A DNA stretch of 33,088 bases from Akkermansia muciniphila. Its GTDB lineage: Bacteria > Verrucomicrobiota > Verrucomicrobiia > Verrucomicrobiales > V1-33. The DNA lies in NCBI GenBank assembly GCA_945900785.1, contig CAMDJM010000052.1:1-33088 (forward strand), given 5' to 3'. The position numbers were made by a program, and so were the translations under genes. How positions within the stretch are numbered: the first letter of the stretch is position 1; every line of letters starts with the position of its first letter. Of this stretch, positions 1 through 6,963 are shown piece by piece. The notes below the pieces were generated by a model. It was not told where the DNA came from, made no database searches, and was given only the letters and a program-made list of their open reading frames with translations.

Positions 1-58
1 AGGGATGGGCTGCGGTCATGTAAGTTAGGAAAAAACCAGCATGGCGCATTCATTCCGG

Positions 59-98
59 GCAGGTGGAGCAAAAACGCTCCGCCTGCTCTTTTTATTTT
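59..98 (+). terminator. Rho-independent terminator of a gene off the left edge
   Basis: An 11-bp stem (left arm 59-69, right arm 76-86, one G-U pair, 6-nt loop) is followed directly by a T-rich tract from 87 to 98. The T-tract lies on the + strand, so it should end transcription of a + strand gene entering from the left. That gene's own stop could be near 21-28, but too little of it is present to identify it. Confidence 0.75.
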
Positions 99-274
99 GG
101 CCGGGCCGCAGCCACTGGCCTTGATTGCAGGCTTTTGGGACAGCCTCTAGGTGTTCCAGCCGGATGCCACCCGATCCACAAGTAAGCGGCAAACATGGCC
201 CCGGCCAGGGAACTCATGGTGAGCAGTCTCGCCGCAAAATTGCCAGAGGCCATTGGGGTAATCAGTCGGCTCAT
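92..274 (-). CDS. Possible small single-span membrane protein
   Basis: A 60-aa ORF reading leftward. Residues about 17-36 are hydrophobic and aromatic (LLTMSSLAGAMFAAYLWIGW), which fits one transmembrane helix, and the tail is basic and proline-rich. A purine-rich stretch (AGGATGTAGAGAA) precedes the ATG but is not a well-spaced ribosome binding site. I do not recognise the family. The ORF faces away from dnaB and runs up to the neighbouring terminator, so it may be a real short gene or chance. The hydrophobic segment is the only positive evidence. Confidence 0.35.
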   Translation of the reverse strand: MSRLITPMASGNFAARLLTMSSLAGAMFAAYLWIGWHPAGTPRGCPKSLQSRPVAAARPK

Positions 275-677
275 TTCTCTACATCCTGCGGCTCCATTCC
301 GCTGCCAAGTGCGATTTCCGGTGGCATGTCAGGACTTGCCTGCCCTGCCAAGTGGCGGTTTCAAACCCGGCGTGGGCTTCCGCCTTCCCTGTCAGGGAGA
401 GACAAAGACAAAGGGATGGAAACCAACAGGCGGGAGAAATGGCGGCCATAAGTGGTTAAAATCCAGTCCTTGAGCTAGCACAAATGCCCGGCGGGGCTCC
501 GGGTGGCATTGGGAGAAAGTGGGCTGGGGCGGGCCACGCGATGCCGCCGGGGAAAGTTGTTCACCGGGTTGCCCGCAGGTTGCCAACTGCTTATCCACCG
601 GTTCTTCACATTGGGCTAGCTGAAACTCCCGGTTCCCGCTTTACCTGACTTTGGGGATGCCTCATGGAGAGGCCGAC
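275..677. other. Leader region upstream of dnaB
   Basis: About 400 bp with no ORF that looks like a protein. One near-consensus DnaA box (TTATCCACC, 591-599) lies about 80 bp before the dnaB start. A related GTTCACCGG-type string occurs near 559-567. No strong -35/-10 pair is visible. The dnaB promoter is presumably here. Confidence 0.4.
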
Positions 678-2126
678 ATGTCCGACGCTGCTCCATCCTC
701 TGCCAATAATGCTCCTGACCTTCAAGGAAAAGGCTGGCGCAAAAAGCCGGAGGCCCCGGCGTGGAATGATCCAACACGCCCTCTGCCCAGCGCCCACGAC
801 ATGGAGCGCGGGGTGCTGAGCTGTATGATGCAGGCCCCGGAATATGCCGTCGGGGCGGCGATGGAAGTGTTGTCAGAGGACCATTTTCACGTGCCGGCCC
901 ACCAGACGCTTTATGGTTTGCTGGTGGAGCAGAATGATACGGGCAAGCCGATCGATCCGGTGTCCATCCAGCAGATTTTGATGGACCGGAAGCTGATGGA
1001 CAGCGTGGGCGGTCCGGCGGCGGTGGCAGAGATTTATACCTTCGCGCCCACTCCCGCACACGTCACCCACTACGCCACCCAGGTGCGCGAAAAGGCGACT
1101 CTGCGGCGGGTTATCACCAGTTGCAGCGAGTGTATCAACCGCGCCTTCGAGGACCAGGAAAATGTGGGGCCGCTCCTGGATGAGGTGGAGGCGAGGATCC
1201 TGGGGATTCGTGAGGATGAGGTCGGCAAGAAAGGGATGCTGACGATGAAGGAGCATGTCTTCAAGGCGATTGATGACCTTGAAGCAAAAGCGGCGAACCC
1301 CAACGCGATCAACGGCGTGGCCACGGGATTCAAAGTGCTGGATGAAATGACCGGCGGCATGCACGCGGGGGAAATGATCATCGTGGCGGCCCGTCCGTCG
1401 ATGGGGAAGACGTCGTTTGCGATGAATATCGTGGAGAATGTGGCGGTGGATCAGAACCGGCCCTGCGCGGTATTCAGTCTGGAAATGACAGCGGACAGTC
1501 TGGTGCAGCGTTTGATTTGCTCCCGGGCGAAGATCAACATGCGCTCACTGATGAGTGGCCAGTTTTTGAACCAGGGCTCCTTCCAGATGATGACGCGGGC
1601 GGCCAGTGCCCTCGCGGGGAGCAAAATCTTCATCGACGACACCCCGGCCCTATCTATTTTGGACCTGCGTTCCAAGGCGCGGCGGCTGCACAAGATGCAC
1701 AAGATCGAGCTGATCATGGTGGACTACCTCCAACTCTGCCGCAGCACCAGCCGGCGCGCCCAGGATAACCGCCAGCAGGAAATTGCAGAAATTTCCAGCG
1801 GCCTCAAAGCGCTGGCCAAGGAACTCAGCCTGCCGATCATCGTGCTGGCGCAGCTCAACCGCGGCGCGGAAAACCGCACCAGCAACAAACCCAAGTTGAG
1901 CGACCTGCGTGAGTCCGGCTCCATTGAGCAGGATGCCGACGTGGTGGGGCTGCTTTTCCGTCAGGAATATTATGCGGAGGACGACGACGCCAGGGCGGAA
2001 TCGGCAGGCGAGGCGGAGTTCCTCATTGCGAAACAGCGGAACGGCCCCACCGGCGGCGTGCCGCTGACTTTCCGGAAGGAATTCATGCGTTTCGAGGACC
2101 GCGAAGGAGAGGTCTCCGAGATTTGA
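678..2126 (+). CDS. dnaB: Replicative DNA helicase DnaB
   Basis: Hexameric 5'-3' helicase that unwinds DNA at the replication fork and recruits primase. The 482-aa product has the DnaB N-terminal helical domain (about 40-140), a linker, and a RecA-like helicase domain. Walker A is ARPSMGKTS (about 238-246), Walker B is IELIMVDYLQL (about 344-354), then VLAQLNRGAE and the LRESGSIEQDAD motif typical of DnaB (about 410-421). I chose the ATG at 678 because GGAGAGG lies at 666-672 with good spacing; an in-frame ATG at 651 would add nine residues. Length is normal and no intein interrupts the P-loop. It stands alone with mobA downstream; the near-consensus DnaA box in its leader could allow DnaA control, which is inference. 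Confidence 0.97.
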   Translation: MSDAAPSSANNAPDLQGKGWRKKPEAPAWNDPTRPLPSAHDMERGVLSCMMQAPEYAVGAAMEVLSEDHFHVPAHQTLYGLLVEQNDTGKPIDPVSIQQILMDRKLMDSVGGPAAVAEIYTFAPTPAHVTHYATQVREKATLRRVITSCSECINRAFEDQENVGPLLDEVEARILGIREDEVGKKGMLTMKEHVFKAIDDLEAKAANPNAINGVATGFKVLDEMTGGMHAGEMIIVAARPSMGKTSFAMNIVENVAVDQNRPCAVFSLEMTADSLVQRLICSRAKINMRSLMSGQFLNQGSFQMMTRAASALAGSKIFIDDTPALSILDLRSKARRLHKMHKIELIMVDYLQLCRSTSRRAQDNRQQEIAEISSGLKALAKELSLPIIVLAQLNRGAENRTSNKPKLSDLRESGSIEQDADVVGLLFRQEYYAEDDDARAESAGEAEFLIAKQRNGPTGGVPLTFRKEFMRFEDREGEVSEI

Positions 2127-2178
2127 GCCATCTCCAGCGCCTGCCGTTGGCCCTTCCCACTTTTTTGCCGGAGGCAGG

Positions 2179-2838
2179 ATGTTCTTGCCTCCCGGGCTGA
2201 TCCGTGTTGATGTCTTCCGCATGGAGGATGCTGCTTTAGGAGATGCTGACAGATGGAAGAAAAAGTTGTCCGTTGCCTTGATCGCAGGGGGAAGGTCCAC
2301 CCGGATGGGGCGGGACAAGGCCTGTCTGATGGATGGGACCGGTCAGGAGTTATGGCGCCGGCAGTTGGACTTGTTGCAAGACCTCGGCGCGGCGGAGGTG
2401 CTGATTTCCTGCCGGCCGGATCAATCGTATCTGGAAGCTGCCGCAGCGCAGCTGGTATTCGACCGATGGGACACCGCTGGCCCTCTGGGAGGGATCCTGA
2501 GTTGCTTCGAAGCCACCGCCACAGAGCGGCTCCTTGTGCTGGCCGTGGATTTGCCAGGGATGACGCGGCAGGTGCTGGAGGCATTGGCCCTGCCGCAGCA
2601 GACCAGCGGGCTGGTCTTCCAAAACGGGGGGCACCTGGAGCCTCTGGCCGCACTCTATCCCCGGGCTATGGTCTTGTCAGGTCACCAGCGTCTCGCCGCC
2701 GGGCAGTTGTCTTTGCAGAAATGGATCGTGGATTCCCGGGAGCACATGCAGGTGCTGGAACTTCCAGCGTCATGGAAGAGCGCCTTCATCAATGTGAACG
2801 ATCCCGCCGGGTGGGCGGCGTGGCAGGGCAGCGCCTGA
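2179..2838 (+). CDS. mobA: Molybdenum cofactor guanylyltransferase (MobA)
   Basis: MobA transfers GMP from GTP to Mo-molybdopterin, giving the guanine dinucleotide form of the cofactor. The 219-aa ORF has the nucleotidyltransferase signature LIAGGRSTRMGRDKA near the N-terminus, a conserved DxPG-type metal-binding segment (AVDLPGM), and the late FINVNDPA segment typical of MobA. The start at 2179 has GGAGG at 2170-2174 but with tight spacing. An ATG at 2221 would give a 205-aa protein that begins just before the conserved core, so the first 14 residues are uncertain. It follows dnaB by about 50 bp on the same strand. No other molybdopterin genes are present here. Confidence 0.88.
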   Translation: MFLPPGLIRVDVFRMEDAALGDADRWKKKLSVALIAGGRSTRMGRDKACLMDGTGQELWRRQLDLLQDLGAAEVLISCRPDQSYLEAAAAQLVFDRWDTAGPLGGILSCFEATATERLLVLAVDLPGMTRQVLEALALPQQTSGLVFQNGGHLEPLAALYPRAMVLSGHQRLAAGQLSLQKWIVDSREHMQVLELPASWKSAFINVNDPAGWAAWQGSA

Positions 2839-2924
2839 GTTTCGGGAGCAGAGCATCAAAAAATGTTCGGTTTGATCGGTGGCCGGACGCTTACAAGGAA
2901 AACCAACGTCGCCGCGTTACCTCA

Positions 2925-3647
2925 ATGCTGTCCCCTTTCATTTCTCCATCAATTGCTGACAGCCGGGAACCGTCGGCACCAGGCACCACCGCTGCCGGGG
3001 ATGAAACGGCCTTTGCTTTGATAGTGGAGACTTTCTCCCGCCTCGTTTTCAGCACGGCGCTGCGGCAATTGGGCGGGGATGCGGAGAGTGCCCGGGAGGT
3101 GACGCAAAATGTTTTCCTGACTGCCTTCCACAAGCAGGACATCCTCGCCGGGGTGAAGTTTCCGGCGGCCTGGTTTCACCGTGCTGCTATACTGGAATCC
3201 TCCAATTTCCTTCGTGTGGAAAGCCGCCGGCGGAAGTATCCCGAAGCGCGGGCGGCGGAACAGTCCGTGGTCCACGACGGGGCCTCCGCCGGCCTTTCCG
3301 AAGTCCTCCGCGCCCAGCTCGATGAAGCCCTGCATGGCCTGCGGGAACCTGACCGGGAATGGGTGCTGGGCCGGTTTTTTGAAGGCCGCAGCTTCCAGGA
3401 ACTGGCGGAGCGCCACCGCAGCACGCCGGATGCCGTGCGCATGAAACTGGTCCGAATCCCCGACAAACTCGCCACCGTCCTGAAGCGCCGGGGCGCAGCC
3501 GTCACGATCGTAACGCTTGCCTCCGCCCTGGGTTGCCAATGGTCCCAGGCTGCTCCCGCTGGATTGGGGGCAGCCGTCGCCGCTGCCGCCAAAACAGGAA
3601 CCGCAGTCATGGCTCCCCAATTCAACACAATTCCCGCCATCAGTTGA
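2925..3647 (+). CDS. ECF-type RNA polymerase sigma factor with C-terminal membrane-like segment
   Basis: The 240-aa product has sigma-70 region 2 (about 25-100, including SAREVTQNVFLTAF) and region 4 (about 130-185, including FFEGRSFQELAERH and a helix-turn-helix segment STPDAVRMKL). After region 4 a hydrophobic stretch (about 192-222, VTIVTLASALGC followed by Ala/Gly-rich sequence) could be a transmembrane helix or the start of a tail domain. The reading frame is open back to 2253, but that part is antiparallel noise over mobA. The ATG at 2925 gives a family-like N-terminus. No anti-sigma gene is visible. In related phyla such sigma genes are often followed by a regulatory or repeat protein; here only a remnant follows. 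Confidence 0.85.
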   Translation: MLSPFISPSIADSREPSAPGTTAAGDETAFALIVETFSRLVFSTALRQLGGDAESAREVTQNVFLTAFHKQDILAGVKFPAAWFHRAAILESSNFLRVESRRRKYPEARAAEQSVVHDGASAGLSEVLRAQLDEALHGLREPDREWVLGRFFEGRSFQELAERHRSTPDAVRMKLVRIPDKLATVLKRRGAAVTIVTLASALGCQWSQAAPAGLGAAVAAAAKTGTAVMAPQFNTIPAIS

Positions 3648-3712
3648 TCGCTTTTTCCAGAGCGGTGGAGGCCTGCGAAGGATTTGCGGGCGTGCAGCGG
3701 CTGATCGGAAAA

Positions 3713-4057
3713 ATGGCTGAGCCCGGCAGCGCTTTGTATGATACGATACTCCAGGAGGCGGCCGCGCGGGATTTGGAGGAAGCAGCCGGGCCAAAGGCCG
3801 ACTGGATTTTGGCACAGGTCAGCCCGACGTTTGCGGTGGGGACGGCGGAAACGCTGATGAAAAAGTGGACGGAGACGGACCCGCTCTCGGCTTCGGAATG
3901 GCTGAATGCCGTGCCGCGTGAAGCATTCTGGCGCAGGGCGGCGATAATGGTTTTTGTCAGCGGGATTGAACCGCGGCGGCTCAGTGGCGTGCGGCAGCCG
4001 ACAAATAAAAATAGTGCGTGGCGTAAGTCCAGCAACTTCCTTCATCGGACTGTGTGA
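3713..4057 (+). pseudogene. Remnant of a sigma-linked DP/WL-repeat protein
   Basis: Protein-like sequence begins around 3640, overlapping or abutting the sigma gene end, and runs to about 3990. The first in-frame ATG after the sigma stop is 3713. It contains a repeat-like unit, TLMKKWTETDPLSASEWL then NAVPREAFWRRAAIMVFV. This resembles tandem W..xDP.xA..WL..LP repeats of large Verrucomicrobia proteins that I recall as often encoded beside sigma factors. Only about one unit is present. After about residue 90 the frame becomes low-quality sequence and stops at 4057, about 10 bp before the left gltD-like repeat. I infer a truncated gene cut off by the rearrangement that created the island. Confidence 0.5.
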
Positions 4058-4065
4058 CGAATCTG

Positions 4066-4224
4066 CCTACGGCAGGCCGGTGGCTCCCATGAGGTAGCGG
4101 TCGCATTCGCGGGCGGCACCGCGGCCTTCGTTGAAGGCCCAGACAACGAGGCTTTGGCCGCAGCGGCAGTCTCCGGCGGCGAAGACGCCGGGGAGGTTGG
4201 TGGTGTATCTTTTGTGCTCGGCTT
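4066..4224. repeat. Left direct repeat: duplicated gltD 3' end
   Basis: This 159-bp stretch matches 5442-5600, the true gltD 3' end, in the same orientation. I count about seven mismatches. On the - strand it encodes a copy of the gltD C-terminus ([14 protein letters not shown] through GATGLP and a stop). Similarity ends abruptly at 4224; beyond it the open frame continues to 4294 with unrelated sequence. It lacks the rest of gltD and cannot be functional. A 13-bp inverted repeat, CTGCC-TAC-GGCAG (4063-4075), sits at the outer edge. See the matching right repeat. Confidence 0.9.
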
Positions 4225-4292
4225 CACCCCCGGCTGACACCAGAATGCCCCGGTTACGGACTTGCTGAAGAGTATGGCGTATTTTAGCATCC

Positions 4293-4307
4293 ATTCAATT
4301 CAATTCA
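4293..4307. repeat. Triple ATTCA tandem repeat
   Basis: Three perfect tandem copies of ATTCA lie just 9 bp before the start codon of the 75-aa cassette protein. Copy-number change would alter leader spacing, not the reading frame. This may be chance. Confidence 0.6.
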
Positions 4308-4316
4308 TCACGAGCC

Positions 4317-4544
4317 ATGCCCGATACCGAACAAACGCTCGACTACCTGGAACAACAGATTCCCGTTCTCTCCGCCGCAGCAGTCGATGTGGCCTATTGG
4401 CAGGCACTGGCATCGGGGCAGGCAGTGCTGGTGAGTGGCGAAGACGGCATCTATCAGACCTTTGCCGATGGCACGAAAAAACTGATCAAGCCCATGGAGC
4501 CGCGTCTGAGCGTGCCGGTGGGAACGCGGGTGCGCATCCCATGA
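4317..4544 (+). CDS. Small cassette protein, candidate antitoxin
   Basis: A 75-aa acidic-then-basic protein. Residues 1-35 look helical (TEQTLDYLEQQIPVLSAAA). Residues about 36-75 look like a small beta domain (VLVSGEDGIYQTFADGTKKL, ending in a VPVGTRVRI strand). No DNA-binding motif is evident and I cannot name a family. Its TGA overlaps the ATG of the kinase-like gene in an ATGA junction (4541-4544), so the two are probably translationally coupled. Order, size and coupling are as in toxin-antitoxin pairs with the antitoxin first, so I infer an antitoxin or chaperone-like partner. No clear Shine-Dalgarno precedes the ATG. Confidence 0.65.
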   Translation: MPDTEQTLDYLEQQIPVLSAAAVDVAYWQALASGQAVLVSGEDGIYQTFADGTKKLIKPMEPRLSVPVGTRVRIP

Positions 4545-5289
4545 ATCAGGCCGTGCCCAGGCTGCGGATGTTTGCCGGGCCGAATGGCTCTGGAAAGAGC
4601 ACCATCAAAAGCATGGTGCCGGAGAAACTGTTGGGGTATATCTGAACCCGGATGAAATCCAGAAGGATATTGAATTTTGCGGCTTTCTGAATCTGAAGGA
4701 CTACGGAGTTAGAACGACACGAAAGGAGATTTTGCCTTTCTTTGAGAACTCGACGTTGGTCCGGAAAGCTGGACTTGAAGACGAGGCGAGCCGCCTGCGC
4801 TTTACGGACGGGAAGCTGCATTTTGGCGAAGTGATCGTGAATGCCTATTTCGCCTCAGTGGCGGCGGATTTTCTGCGGCATAAACTACTGGAGCAGCGAG
4901 TGTCGTTCTCCTTTGAAACGGTCATGTCATCGCCTGACAAGATAGCGCTAATGGAGAAAGCGCAGCAGCTGGGCTACCGCACCTACCTCTACTACATCGC
5001 CACGGATGATCCGGCTATCAATGTGGCCCGTGTGAAGGCGCGGGTGAAGCTCGGCGGACATGATGTGCCGGAAGGGAAGATTGTGAGCCGTTATGCCCGA
5101 TCGCTCGACCTGCTGCTGGCGGCGGTAAAGCATACCAACCGGGCCTATCTTTTCGACAACTCGCGCCAAGGCAGCGATCGTCTGTGGGTAGCGGAGGTTA
5201 CCGATGGCCACGACTTGGAACTGAAGTGCGATCCGATTCCGTTGTGGTTCCAAAACGCCGTCTGGAAGAAAGTCCAACCGCATCCCTGA
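4541..5289 (+). pseudogene. Zeta-toxin/COG4185-like P-loop kinase, frameshifted
   Basis: Zeta-type toxins and COG4185 proteins are small P-loop kinases; zeta toxins phosphorylate UDP-N-acetylglucosamine, but the substrate of this subgroup is unknown to me. Walker A is GPNGSGKST (residues 13-21). The first frame stops at 4645. Shifting by one base at the G-run 4633-4636 (four G where five are needed) restores the family pattern GVYLNPDE followed by DIEFCGFLNLKDYG. Downstream are FETVMSSPDK (the usual kinase FET motif) and an R-rich lid segment (VARVKARVKLGGHDVP) with RYARSLDLL. The restored protein is about 249 aa, ending in QPHP. The frameshift is either real inactivation, phase variation at the G-run, or an assembly error. 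Confidence 0.8.
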
Positions 5290-5441
5290 GCAGGCCTGAT
5301 CCCAACGATATGCGCAGAGCCGTGTCATCACCCTATCCTACGGACACAGCCCTTGCAAGATACCCCGGCTACGAATATCCCGGCGATTCCCGCAAGTTTA
5401 GGAGAAACCACTGCATCAAAGCAGATTTGTTATTAAGTTAC
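5290..5441. other. Cassette tail between the kinase stop and the right repeat
   Basis: About 150 bp without a gene. The string CCTACGG occurs at 5337-5343, the same heptamer that opens both flanking repeats (4066 and 5442). No terminator-like hairpin with a T-tract was seen. It could hold a secondary junction, but a heptamer match is weak evidence. Confidence 0.4.
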
Positions 5442-5600
5442 CCTACGGCAAGTCGGTGGCTCCCATGAGGTAGCGGTCGCATTCGCGGGCGGCTCCGCGG
5501 CCTTCGTTGAAGGCCCAGACAACGAGGCTTTGGCCGCGGCGGCAGTCTCCGGCGGCGAAGACGCCGGGGAGGCTGGTGGTGTATTTTTCGTGCTCGGCTT
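5442..5600. repeat. Right direct repeat: native gltD 3' end
   Basis: This is the intact gltD C-terminal coding end and is the partner of 4066-4224. The offset between the two copies is 1376 bp. Differences include AAGT for GGCC just past the shared CCTACGGC edge and several single-base changes inside the codons (DCRRGQ here, DCRCGQ in the left copy). It marks the right boundary of the cassette. Confidence 0.9.
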
Positions 5601-6921
5601 TTACGTTGCTGCGGACGTCACGCTCGAGGCCGAGGGATTCCAGGAGGGGCTGCTCCGGGCCGAGGAAGCCCATGGCAAGGAGGACGAGATCGGCCGGGAG
5701 GACTTTTTCGGTGCCGGCGATTTTTTGCGGGCCGAAGTTGCCTTGGTCATCCTTCTTCCATTCAACATCGACGACGTGGACGGCCTTGACCTTGCCATCG
5801 GCATCGCCTTCGAAGTGGGTGGCGGTGGTGAGGTAAACGCGGGGGTCGTCGCCGAATTTGGCGGCGGCTTCTTCCTGACCGTAGTCCATCTTGTAGGTCT
5901 TCGGCCACTCGGGCCAGGGATTGTTGGCAGCGCGCTTGAGCGGGGGCTTGGCCATGATCTCGAGCTGGGTGACGCTGACGCAGCCGTGGCGCAGGGAGGT
6001 GCCCACGCAGTCGGTGCCGGTGTCGCCGCCGCCGATTATGACGACGTTTTTGCCATCGGCGGTGGTGAATTCACGGCCTTGGTCGAGGACGGCCTTGGTG
6101 TTGGCAGTGAGGAAGTCCATGGCGAAGTGGATGCCTTTCAGTTCACGGCCGGGAATGGGGAGATCGCGGGGCTTGGTGGCTCCGGTGCAGATGACGGTGG
6201 CGTCGAATTCCTTGGCGAGTTTTTCGGCAGGGAAGTTTTCGCCGACCGTGGTGTTGCAAACGAATTTGACGCCTTCGTCTTCCAGCAGGGAAATGCGGCG
6301 GAGGACGACTTCGGTTTTGTCGAGCTTCATGTTGGGAATGCCATACATGAGGAGGCCGCCGGGACGGTCGGCGCGCTCAAAAACCGTTACGCTGTGGCCG
6401 GCTTTGTTCAGCTGGGCGGCCGCGCTGAGGCCGGCGGGGCCGGAGCCGATGATCGCTACTTTTTTGCCGGTGCGGCGGGGGGGGGCGGTGGCAACGACCC
6501 AGCCCTCATCCCATCCTTTGTCGATGATGGAGACTTCGATATTCTTGATCGTGACCGGCGGGTTGTTGATCCCGAGCACGCAGGAACCTTCGCAGGGGGC
6601 GGGGCAGACCCGGCCGGTGAATTCCGGAAAGTTGTTGGTCTTGTGCAGGCGCTCAAGGGCATCCTTCCAGAGGCCACGATAGACGAGGTCGTTGAATTCG
6701 GGGATCAGGTTATTGATCGGACAGCCGCTGGCCATGCCGCTGATGATTTTGCCGGTGTGGCAGAAGGGGACGCCGCAGTCCATGCAGCGGGCGCCCTGGG
6801 TTTTGAGTTTGTCCTCCGGGAGGTGCAGGTGGATTTCCTGCCAATCCTTGAGGCGTGAGAGGGGTGCGCGGTCAGCAGGCAGTTCGCGCTCGAATTCTAA
6901 AAAGCCGGTTGGTTTTCCCAT
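5443..6921 (-). CDS. gltD: Glutamate synthase (NADPH) small subunit GltD
   Basis: The beta subunit of bacterial GOGAT takes electrons from NAD(P)H through FAD and iron-sulfur clusters to the large subunit. The 492-aa protein has the N-terminal Cys motifs (CMDCGVPFC at 46-54, a later GCP near 66-68, then CPAPCEGSC at 106-114), the FAD GSGPAG loop (159-164), the NADPH GGGDTG loop (297-302) and the C-terminal [11 protein letters not shown] segment. Length is normal and there is no frame break. It lies 42 bp downstream of gltB, forming a gltBD operon. Its last 159 bp are also the right direct repeat of the cassette, so the insertion event left this gene intact. No Shine-Dalgarno is evident before its ATG. 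Confidence 0.97.
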   Translation of the reverse strand: MGKPTGFLEFERELPADRAPLSRLKDWQEIHLHLPEDKLKTQGARCMDCGVPFCHTGKIISGMASGCPINNLIPEFNDLVYRGLWKDALERLHKTNNFPEFTGRVCPAPCEGSCVLGINNPPVTIKNIEVSIIDKGWDEGWVVATAPPRRTGKKVAIIGSGPAGLSAAAQLNKAGHSVTVFERADRPGGLLMYGIPNMKLDKTEVVLRRISLLEDEGVKFVCNTTVGENFPAEKLAKEFDATVICTGATKPRDLPIPGRELKGIHFAMDFLTANTKAVLDQGREFTTADGKNVVIIGGGDTGTDCVGTSLRHGCVSVTQLEIMAKPPLKRAANNPWPEWPKTYKMDYGQEEAAAKFGDDPRVYLTTATHFEGDADGKVKAVHVVDVEWKKDDQGNFGPQKIAGTEKVLPADLVLLAMGFLGPEQPLLESLGLERDVRSNVKAEHEKYTTSLPGVFAAGDCRRGQSLVVWAFNEGRGAARECDRYLMGATDLP

Positions 6922-6963
6922 GGTATTGTTAAATCAAAAAGTGGTTGAATAGATGTCAGGATT

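Noticed and set aside
2127..2178. A terminator between dnaB and mobA
   Set aside because: GC-rich arms and a T-run are present, but the T-run lies inside the potential loop and the arms reach the mobA ribosome site, so the order is wrong for an intrinsic terminator.
2253..2924. A long N-terminal extension of the sigma factor
   Set aside because: This stretch is an alternate frame of mobA, is Arg/Gly-rich without sigma features, and a good ATG exists at 2925.
4067..4294. A 75-aa ORF on the - strand resembling GltD
   Set aside because: Its C-terminal two thirds are the duplicated gltD end and the rest is unrelated sequence; it lacks every cofactor site except the last FAD segment.
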